From the NCBI RefSeq assembly GCF_044344315.1, contig NZ_JBIJDC010000149.1:1-9980 (forward strand): 9,980 nt of DNA, written 5' to 3'. Source of the DNA: Zoogloea sp044344315 (lineage in GTDB: Bacteria > Pseudomonadota > Gammaproteobacteria > Burkholderiales > Rhodocyclaceae). This document shows, in pieces, positions 1 to 5,875 of this stretch (position 1 is the first letter of the stretch; every line of letters starts with the position of its first letter). The notes under the pieces are model-generated. The model searched no databases and was not told the DNA's origin. It worked only from the letters and a program-made list of their open reading frames with translations. Made by a program: the position numbers and the translations under genes.

Positions 1-612
<612 letters not shown>

Positions 613-631
613 TCCTGCTGTTTCGACGCCC

Positions 632-652
632 CGCCCCGTGCGGGGCGTTTTT
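632..652 (+). terminator. Rho-independent terminator after gap
   Basis: CGCCCC (632-637) pairs with GGGGCG (642-647) around a GTGC loop and is followed directly by TTTTT (648-652). The hairpin lies 20 bases after the gap stop codon and 27 bases before the pgk start. It should end or attenuate gap transcription, so full pgk expression needs read-through or a promoter of its own. No convincing promoter is visible in the short remaining gap. Confidence 0.8.
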
Positions 653-679
653 CATTCCAGAGCCTCGAAGAACATCATC

Positions 680-1864
680 ATGCAAGTCAAGAAACTCACC
701 GATCTCGACGTCAAGGGCAAGAAGGTCTTCATCCGTGCCGACCTCAACGTTCCCCAGGACGACGCCGGCAACATCACCGAAGACACCCGCATCCGCGCCT
801 CCATCCCGTCCATCAAGTACGCCCTTGAGGGCGGTGCTGCGGTCATGGTCACTTCCCACCTGGGTCGCCCCACCGAGGGCGAACTGAAGGCTGACGACAC
901 CCTGGCCCCCGTGGCGGTGCGCCTGGGCCAGATGCTCGGCAAGCCGGTGCGCCTGATCCAGAACTGGGTGGACGGTGGCTTCGAGGTCGCCCCGGGCGAA
1001 GTCGTGCTGCTGGAGAACTGCCGCTGCAACAAGGGCGAGAAGAAGGACAACGAAGAGCTCGCCCGCAAGATGGCCGCCCTGTGCGACATCTACGTCAACG
1101 ATGCCTTCGGTACCGCCCACCGGGCCGAAGCCACCACCCACGGCATCGCCCGCTTTGCCCCGGTGGCCTGCGCCGGCATCCTGATGGGCGCCGAAATCGA
1201 CGCCCTGGGCAAGGCCCTGCATGCACCGAAGCGGCCCCTGGTGGCCATCGTCGGTGGCTCCAAAGTGTCCTCCAAGCTGACCATCCTCAAGTCCCTGGCC
1301 GACAAGGTAGACCAGCTGATCGTCGGGGGTGGCATCGCCAACACCTTCCTGCTGGCCTCCGGCAAGCGCATTGGTGACTCCCTGGCCGAGCCCGATCTGG
1401 TCAAGGAAGCCCACGCCATCATGGACATCATGAAAGCACGCGGCGCCGAAGTGCCCCTGCCTGTCGATGTGGTAGTGGCCGACGAAGTGTCCGCCCTGGC
1501 CCGTGCCAACAAGATCTCCGTCGACGACGTAGCCGCCCACGACCGCATCCTCGACGTGGGCCCGAAGACCGCTGCCAAGCTTTCCGAGATCATCGCCAAC
1601 GCCGGCACCATCGTCTGGAACGGCCCGGTCGGCGTGTTCGAGCTGCCCCAGTTTGCCGGCGGCACCAAGATGATGGCCTCCGCCATCGCCCACTCCGAAG
1701 CCTTCTCCATCGCCGGCGGTGGCGACACCCTGGCGGCCATCGCCAAGTTCCACATCGCCGACGACGTGGGCTATATCTCCACCGGCGGTGGCGCCTTCCT
1801 GGAGTTCCTCGAAGGCAAGACCCTGCCCGCCATCGCAGCCCTGGAAGAGCGCTTCAAGGACTGA
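680..1864 (+). CDS. pgk: Phosphoglycerate kinase
   Basis: This 394-residue cytoplasmic enzyme transfers phosphate between 1,3-bisphosphoglycerate and ADP to give 3-phosphoglycerate and ATP, reversibly, in glycolysis and gluconeogenesis. The length matches bacterial PGKs (about 387-400). The start is set at ATG 680, giving MQVKKLTDLD, the usual family N-terminus. The in-frame ATG at 638 is rejected because it falls inside the gap terminator stem. A weak GAAG element (667-670) precedes the start. Motifs in order: RADLNVP (19-25) and SHLGRP (59-64) for substrate binding, VLLENCRCNKGEKKDN (109-124), DAFGTAHR (141-148), the hinge/nucleotide loop GGSKVSSKL (192-200), IVGGGIANTFL (214-224), WNGPVGVFE (313-321), and the nucleotide-phosphate loops GGGDT (346-350) and TGGGAFLE (368-375). 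All key regions are intact. It lies 67 bases after gap and is followed by a strong terminator, so it is the last gene of this glycolytic unit. Confidence 0.98.
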   Translation: MQVKKLTDLDVKGKKVFIRADLNVPQDDAGNITEDTRIRASIPSIKYALEGGAAVMVTSHLGRPTEGELKADDTLAPVAVRLGQMLGKPVRLIQNWVDGGFEVAPGEVVLLENCRCNKGEKKDNEELARKMAALCDIYVNDAFGTAHRAEATTHGIARFAPVACAGILMGAEIDALGKALHAPKRPLVAIVGGSKVSSKLTILKSLADKVDQLIVGGGIANTFLLASGKRIGDSLAEPDLVKEAHAIMDIMKARGAEVPLPVDVVVADEVSALARANKISVDDVAAHDRILDVGPKTAAKLSEIIANAGTIVWNGPVGVFELPQFAGGTKMMASAIAHSEAFSIAGGGDTLAAIAKFHIADDVGYISTGGGAFLEFLEGKTLPAIAALEERFKD

Positions 1865-1891
1865 TCACAACGCTCGCGCGATGCAGTCCCC

Positions 1892-1919
1892 GGAAATGCG
1901 GCCTACGGGCCGCATTTCC
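1892..1919 (+). terminator. Strong stem-loop terminator after pgk (UACG tetraloop)
   Basis: GGAAATGCGGCC (1892-1903) and GGCCGCATTTCC (1908-1919) form a perfect 12-bp stem closed by a TACG loop. C(UACG)G is a UNCG-class, very stable tetraloop. The T-run lies inside and just after the descending arm (ATTTCCCATTTC), so it looks like a factor-independent terminator with an imperfect U tract. It starts 27 bases after the pgk stop and separates the glycolytic genes from the diguanylate cyclase gene. Confidence 0.75.
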
Positions 1920-2005
1920 CATTTCGGGCAGAAAGATCTCCAATCTGCGAGCCGCGGGCCGTTATCCTGCCTATCTGGCATATCGTAACGATCGCCCTTA
2001 ACTCG

Positions 2006-3166
2006 ATGCCCATCCCGGTCAGCGCCCTCATCGGTTCGCCCCGCCGCCTGGTAACAGCCATTGTGCTGTTCCTGGTACTGGATCTGACCGTCCTGGTGAT
2101 CAATCTGTGGATCGCCGAACAGGTTGCGCAGGATGCCGTCGCCATCAATCTGGCCGGCCGCCAGCGCATGCTCTCCCAGCAGACCACCAAGGCTCTCCTG
2201 CTCACCACCCGACCGACCCACAGCGAAGATGTGCGCAGAGCCCGCCAGGAAACCGACGACGCCTTCGGACTCTTCGAGCAGACCATCATCGCCTTTGCCG
2301 AAGGAGGAGAAGCCCGCGGCAGTGACGGCACGGTAACGCGCCTGCAAGCCGTACGGGGGGAAGGCGGCCATATCGTCGCCAACGTCCGCACGCTGATCGC
2401 CCCCCTGTCGGCACTGCTCTCGGCCACCCGCGATGCGCCAGACTCCGATCGCAGCCCGGCAGCTGAATACATGGTCAGACACAATCTGGAAATCCTGGCA
2501 TTGATGAACCGCCTGACCACAACCCTGGAGCACGACTCGGTCCGCCGCACGCGGGATCTCCGCTTGATCCAGACTGGCGCCTTCATTCTCGCCCTGGCGA
2601 ACTTCCTGCTGATCGTCTTCGGCATGCTGCGCCGTTACCGCAGCATCGAAGAGGACAGCAAGCGCTGGAAGGAGATGGCGCGCCACGACCCACTCACAGG
2701 AATTGCCAACCGCAAGGCGTTCGAGGACGCCGTTGGCACTCATCTGACTCGGGCCCGGATCGACGCCCAGCCCGGGGCACTATTGATGCTCGACCTGGAC
2801 GGCTTCAAGGGGATCAATGATCGCTTCGGACACGCCATCGGCGACGACATTCTTCGCGCGGTCGCCACCCGACTCGAAGCTGTCGCCCGCGCTACGGACG
2901 TGGTGGCCCGTCTGGGCGGCGATGAGTTCGCAATCCTGTGCCCCCTTCTCCATGGCAGGGACGATGTGAATCAGCTGTGCGAGCGGCTCATCACCCATGT
3001 ACTGGATCTTCCCCGTGACGACATACCCGGCTGCAGGCTAGGTATCAGCATCGGCGTCGCCCTCTACCCCGAGGACGGCTATAACCCCACACATCTGCAG
3101 ACCCTGGCGGACCGGGCCATGTACGCCGCAAAACGCGGTGGTGGCAACCGCTGGCAGATCGCCTGA
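2006..3166 (+). CDS. Membrane-bound diguanylate cyclase with PilJ-like sensor domain
   Basis: This 386-residue protein is predicted to make cyclic di-GMP from two GTP at the inner membrane. It has a first membrane segment at about residues 15-36. A periplasmic sensor of about 150 residues opens with INLAGRQRMLSQQ (47-59), the signature of the PilJ-type (type IV pili methyl-accepting) N-terminal domain. A second membrane segment lies at about 188-207, followed by a short linker helix and a GGDEF domain (about 222-386). The catalytic domain has DPLTGIANR (228-236), the metal-binding LDLDGFKGIND (262-272) and GGDEF itself (304-308). RATD (295-298) lies five residues before GGDEF, the position of the RxxD allosteric I-site, so product inhibition by c-di-GMP is expected. 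The ATG at 2006 has no clear Shine-Dalgarno sequence, but no ATG, GTG or TTG lies in frame just upstream and it places TM1 properly. The ligand of the sensor is unknown. The gene converges with the TPR gene, 37 bases apart. Confidence 0.93.
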   Translation: MPIPVSALIGSPRRLVTAIVLFLVLDLTVLVINLWIAEQVAQDAVAINLAGRQRMLSQQTTKALLLTTRPTHSEDVRRARQETDDAFGLFEQTIIAFAEGGEARGSDGTVTRLQAVRGEGGHIVANVRTLIAPLSALLSATRDAPDSDRSPAAEYMVRHNLEILALMNRLTTTLEHDSVRRTRDLRLIQTGAFILALANFLLIVFGMLRRYRSIEEDSKRWKEMARHDPLTGIANRKAFEDAVGTHLTRARIDAQPGALLMLDLDGFKGINDRFGHAIGDDILRAVATRLEAVARATDVVARLGGDEFAILCPLLHGRDDVNQLCERLITHVLDLPRDDIPGCRLGISIGVALYPEDGYNPTHLQTLADRAMYAAKRGGGNRWQIA

Positions 3167-3203
3167 AGGCACGGCAAGCGTCCTTTTATCCGTGCAGCAG
3201 CGA

Positions 3204-4859
3204 TCAGATCTGCTGCTCGCGACGAATCTTCCACTCGCCGGCTTCACGCACCCACTCGAGCTGTTTGCGGGCCGCATCACTGTAATTGCCCGATTGGTAG
3301 CGCTGCTCAAAGATGACGGACATGACCTCACCCTCGGCCTTAATGGCAGGTGCATTGACCTGAACCCGGATTTCACCTTTTTTCTGGAGTTTGCTGCGAC
3401 GATCAGCTTCCCATGCGTTGCGGTTACGTTTGTCGGTCGGCACAAAACTACTGGCATAAAACGCCAGGTAACGGTCTGCATCCTTGGACTCCCAGGCAAG
3501 TCGCCAGGCCTCCAGACGGGTGGCGACAACGCGGGCCGCATCGCCCGCCGCGGCGGCGGCAGGCTTTGGTGCGGAAGGTGCTGCCGGCACGGCAGCTGCA
3601 GCTGGCGCCGGTACCGCGGCCGTTACGGCTGCCTTGGCGGGCACAGCAACGGTGGCCGTCGGGGCAAGGGCGACAGCCCCCAACTGACTCAAGTGCTGGC
3701 GGAATTCTGCGTTTGAAGGCTCCAGGGACAGGGCGCGCTCAAAGGCCTGTCGTGCCGCCGCCACGTCCCCGCGAGCCTGCAGGACGAGGCCCAGGGTATC
3801 GAAATAGGTTCCTCGCCCAGGCTCCTTTTCCACTGCCCGGCGGGCCAGGCTGAGGGCATCGTCCAGGGCAGATTTCTGGGTAGCCAGCAAAACAGCCAGA
3901 TTATTGGCCACCCGGATATTGTCAGGCTCCATGCGGAGCGCTTCCCGATAGGACTTTTCGGCTTCTGTAAAACGCTTCAGGCGCTGCAGCGTCTGGGCCA
4001 CCAGGGCATGCGGGAGGGCACTCGACGGAGCCATGGGAATGGCGCGGCGATACGCGTCAAGCGCCTGCTCGCTGCGGCCGAGTGCCTGCAAAGCATCACC
4101 ACGGGCCAACATCGCAGCCGCGAAATCCTTGCGCAGGCTCAGAGACTTGTCCAGCAGCTCGAGCGCGCGATCCGGCTTCCCCTGCTTGAGCAACACCAAG
4201 GCTCGGGCATGCAGCACGCGGGGATTGGCAGGCTCCCGGCGAAGGGCGTCGTCGAGCACCCGCCCGGCCTCCTCGATCCGTCCGTCCATGGATAAGGCAA
4301 CCCCGAGCTGAAGCTGGGCATCAACCAAATCGGGGCGCTGCCGAACCACGTCACGTAACAGGCTTACCGCCTCCCCGGGCTTCTTGAGGGATTCGGTATA
4401 TAGCGTAGCGAGGTCAAGCTTGAGCTGGAGCTCATCCGGACGGCTACCGATGGCGGCCCGGTAGCTCTCTTCGGCCGCCGCCGGAAGCCCCTGCTCCACC
4501 AGCAGACGTGCCTGGGCCTGGAGGACGGCCGGCTGTCCGGGGGCCATCGCCACAGCGCTGGACATCCAGTCCCGCGCAAGCTTTGCCTTACCCTGCACAT
4601 GACTTACGGCCGCCATGCCCAGCATGGCCTCCACCGACGATGGGTTCTGGCGGTATGCCTCGCTGAAAGCCTTCTCGGCCTGCTCGAAATTCCGCATGCG
4701 CAGGGCCGCCCGGCCCCGCGTCATGGCATCGGCGTCGGCGCGGGTCACCCCATCCTGCACGGCGGGGCTTCCGAGCATAAGATCGGCACTGGCAACAAGG
4801 GAAAAGAGGGCAAGGCCCGACCCCAGGATCAGGGCTGGGTAGAAACGGGTTCGCTGCAT
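3204..4859 (-). CDS. Secreted TPR-repeat protein with C-terminal NTF2-like (Cds6-type) domain
   Basis: This 551-residue protein is probably periplasmic. Residues 1-25 form a Sec signal peptide (basic MQRTR, hydrophobic core, VASA before D26), with no lipobox Cys. Ten TPR units of about 34 residues follow: 47-76, 77-110, 111-144, 145-179, 180-213, 214-247, 248-281, 282-315, 316-350 and 351-384. An Ala/Pro-rich linker at about 395-438 leads to a compact domain at about 440-551 (VATRLEAWRLAWESKDADRY, then WVREAGEWKIRRE). That domain has the pattern of NTF2/SnoaL-like folds and resembles the C-terminal domain grouped with Cds6/L,D-transpeptidase proteins. No catalytic residues for a transpeptidase are present, so a scaffolding role through the TPRs is the likeliest reading. 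The start is supported by a GAGG ribosome-binding site five bases upstream. It is transcribed towards the cyclase gene and away from the surface-protein genes. The exact role is unknown. Confidence 0.88.
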   Translation of the reverse strand: MQRTRFYPALILGSGLALFSLVASADLMLGSPAVQDGVTRADADAMTRGRAALRMRNFEQAEKAFSEAYRQNPSSVEAMLGMAAVSHVQGKAKLARDWMSSAVAMAPGQPAVLQAQARLLVEQGLPAAAEESYRAAIGSRPDELQLKLDLATLYTESLKKPGEAVSLLRDVVRQRPDLVDAQLQLGVALSMDGRIEEAGRVLDDALRREPANPRVLHARALVLLKQGKPDRALELLDKSLSLRKDFAAAMLARGDALQALGRSEQALDAYRRAIPMAPSSALPHALVAQTLQRLKRFTEAEKSYREALRMEPDNIRVANNLAVLLATQKSALDDALSLARRAVEKEPGRGTYFDTLGLVLQARGDVAAARQAFERALSLEPSNAEFRQHLSQLGAVALAPTATVAVPAKAAVTAAVPAPAAAAVPAAPSAPKPAAAAAGDAARVVATRLEAWRLAWESKDADRYLAFYASSFVPTDKRNRNAWEADRRSKLQKKGEIRVQVNAPAIKAEGEVMSVIFEQRYQSGNYSDAARKQLEWVREAGEWKIRREQQI

Positions 4860-4864
4860 GAAGA

Positions 4865-4868
4865 CCTC
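4865..4868 (-). promoter_or_regulatory. Ribosome-binding site of the TPR gene
   Basis: On the minus strand GAGG stands five bases before the ATG at 4859, a normal Shine-Dalgarno spacing. It supports the start that gives a clean signal peptide. Confidence 0.6.
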
Positions 4869-4904
4869 GGACGATGAAGCGGGCGATGCTGGCAGGAGAG
4901 CGCT

Positions 4905-4919
4905 GGCTAGCCGCTAGCC
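4905..4919 (-). promoter_or_regulatory. Perfect 7-bp dyad (GGCTAGC-N-GCTAGCC) upstream of the TPR gene
   Basis: GGCTAGC (4905-4911) and GCTAGCC (4913-4919) are exact inverted repeats around one base, 46-60 bases upstream of the TPR start codon. Each half contains CTAG, a tetranucleotide that is rare in many bacterial genomes. This is the geometry of a dimeric repressor operator, but the regulator is unknown and no clear -35/-10 pair could be placed beside it. A TAAAAT hexamer on the minus strand at about 4972-4977 is the best -10-like element further upstream. Confidence 0.3.
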
Positions 4920-5026
4920 TCGTCTGCGCCACGGAAAGCGGACAGTAAAAAACGTGTTCGGCCGTGCATTTTACAGGCATAAGCCTATTTACCGCGCCGG
5001 ACAGCCCCGCTCAGGCAGTCCAGAAA

Positions 5027-5056
5027 CGGAAAAAGGGGGCAGGCCCCCTTTTTCCG
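5027..5056 (-). terminator. Bidirectional terminator downstream of the PEP-CTERM gene
   Basis: CGGAAAAAGGGGGC (5027-5040) and GCCCCCTTTTTCCG (5043-5056) are a perfect 14-base inverted repeat around two bases. A-tract and T-tract flank the G/C core on both sides, so a U-tailed hairpin forms on either transcript. On the minus strand it lies 54 bases after the PEP-CTERM stop and should end that transcript. No gene runs into it on the plus strand. Confidence 0.85.
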
Positions 5057-5081
5057 CATCTCGCGGCGCACATTGCCTGGC

Positions 5082-5101
5082 GGACACCCCGAAGGGTGCC
5101 C
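5082..5101 (-). other. Small C(UUCG)G hairpin after the PEP-CTERM stop codon
   Basis: On the minus strand CACCC-TTCG-GGGTG (5098 down to 5085) forms a hairpin with a UUCG tetraloop closed by C-G, among the most stable RNA loops. Two further G-C pairs extend it beyond one mismatch. It begins eight bases after the PEP-CTERM stop and comes before the U-tailed terminator at 5027-5056. It probably protects the mRNA 3' end or aids termination. Confidence 0.5.
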
Positions 5102-5109
5102 GGGAACAA

Positions 5110-5787
5110 TCAGGCCTTGCGACGACGAACAGCCGCAATGCCGGCCAGACCCAAGGCGCCCAGCAGGGCGGTGGCGGGCTCAGGTACGGTGCCGCCGGTC
5201 GGCACGATAGCCTGGATCAAATCCTGGCTGGAGCCATTGAGCCAGCTGGTCAGGTTGTAGTTGCCGGTGGCGGGGGCGCCGGCGGCAATGTTGCCCAGGA
5301 AGGTATCAGCAACCAGCAGCGCCAGATCTTCGTCAATGCTACCGGTGTCACCCGTCCAGCCGTTGTAGTTGCCGGTGCTCAGGTTGATGTCGTCCAGGGT
5401 TTCCCACAGGGCGATCTGGAAGCCGGCCATGGCGGTGGCATCATTGAAGTCGAGCGTGGCATAGCTCTGGTTGAAGAGCGCCTGGGTATTGGCATTGACT
5501 GCGCTGCCAGCGGTGAACTCAAGGCCCGGGGGGGTCAGGGCACCGACACCAACACCTTGCAGCAGCTCGAAGCAGAAGGCCAGGAAGCTGGAGCCGGTGG
5601 TGAGGTTGTCCACGTTGAACACGCCAGCCACCACGTCATCCTGCTGACCACCGACGTTCACGGTGAAGGCCAGGGAGTTGATGTCCTGCTCGAGCACCAG
5701 GGAGTCGGCTTGAGCGGAGGCGCTGGCGAAAAGACCGACGGCAGCCAGGGCTACGGCCGACTTCTTGAAGATGTTGCTGTGATTCAT
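5110..5787 (-). CDS. PEP-CTERM surface protein with possible thioester-type Cys/Gln motifs
   Basis: This 225-residue exported protein has an N-terminal signal peptide (MNHSNIFKKS, hydrophobic 11-22, cleavage near AQA-D28). Its C-terminus is a textbook PEP-CTERM sorting signal: VPEPATALLGALGLAGIAAV (201-220) followed by RRRKA. By family knowledge it should be cut at the PEP motif by an exosortase and placed at the cell surface or in the extracellular matrix. The exosortase gene is not in the window. The mature part is acidic and rich in Asn, Thr and Gly. Two motifs stand out: LAFCFELLQ with the only Cys (C72), and AGFQIALWE with Q124 and W128. They recall the Cys and TQxAIW motifs of internal-thioester (TQXA/TED) domains in Gram-positive adhesins; this similarity was judged by eye. 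The start has a strong AGGAGAG ribosome-binding site six bases upstream. The gene follows the giant adhesin gene on the same strand across 87 bases and is followed by two hairpins. Confidence 0.92.
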   Translation of the reverse strand: MNHSNIFKKSAVALAAVGLFASASAQADSLVLEQDINSLAFTVNVGGQQDDVVAGVFNVDNLTTGSSFLAFCFELLQGVGVGALTPPGLEFTAGSAVNANTQALFNQSYATLDFNDATAMAGFQIALWETLDDINLSTGNYNGWTGDTGSIDEDLALLVADTFLGNIAAGAPATGNYNLTSWLNGSSQDLIQAIVPTGGTVPEPATALLGALGLAGIAAVRRRKA

Positions 5788-5793
5788 TGATTT

Positions 5794-5800
5794 CTCTCCT
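5794..5800 (-). promoter_or_regulatory. Strong ribosome-binding site of the PEP-CTERM gene
   Basis: AGGAGAG on the minus strand, six bases before the ATG at 5787, is close to ideal and suggests high translation. It also fixes the start codon. Confidence 0.75.
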
Positions 5801-5837
5801 ACGTTTAAAAAGTGACTGCGTGTCCGGATGGAGCCTG

Positions 5838-5869
5838 AGCCACCGGCCGGGAACGCCCGGCCGGTGGCT
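5838..5869 (-). terminator. 14-bp GC-rich stem-loop between the adhesin and PEP-CTERM genes
   Basis: GCCACCGGCCGGG (5839-5851) and CCCGGCCGGTGGC (5856-5868) form a perfect 13-bp stem with a four-base loop, plus one A-T pair at 5838/5869. It begins six bases after the stop codon of the giant gene. No T-run follows it on the minus strand, so it may be a 3'-end-protecting or partial-termination hairpin that sets the ratio of the two proteins, not a complete terminator. Only about 37 bases remain between it and the PEP-CTERM ribosome-binding site, and no convincing promoter is visible there. Confidence 0.6.
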
Positions 5870-5875
5870 TAAGAC

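Noticed and set aside
638..679. Upstream in-frame ATG that would lengthen phosphoglycerate kinase by 14 residues
   Set aside because: It lies in the stem of the gap terminator, and the added residues (MRGVFHSRASKNII) are not found in the family. The ATG at 680 gives the normal N-terminus.
1982..1992. ATCGT-A-ACGAT palindrome just upstream of the cyclase start
   Set aside because: Five-base arms are short enough to occur by chance, and no promoter elements could be placed around it.
3169..3195. Possible terminator between the convergent genes (GCACGG ... CCGTGC)
   Set aside because: The stem is only six base pairs with a 15-base loop and no following T-run, so it is too weak to call.
3194..3216. 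Inverted repeat GCAGCAG/CTGCTGC at the end of the TPR gene
   Set aside because: It overlaps codons for the C-terminal Gln-Gln-Ile and the stop. It has no U tract and is likely chance from CAG codons.
3138..3716. Open frame of 192 codons on the plus strand at the 3' end of the cyclase gene
   Set aside because: It overlaps the end of the cyclase in another frame and then lies antisense to the NTF2-like domain and linker of the TPR protein. The late part is a repetitive Arg/Gly/Cys shadow.
4954..5790. Open frame of 278 codons on the plus strand across the terminator and opposite the PEP-CTERM gene
   Set aside because: It runs through a strong bidirectional terminator, and its translation is Gly/Gln/Val-rich without motifs. 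The minus strand has a signal peptide, a ribosome-binding site and a PEP-CTERM tail.
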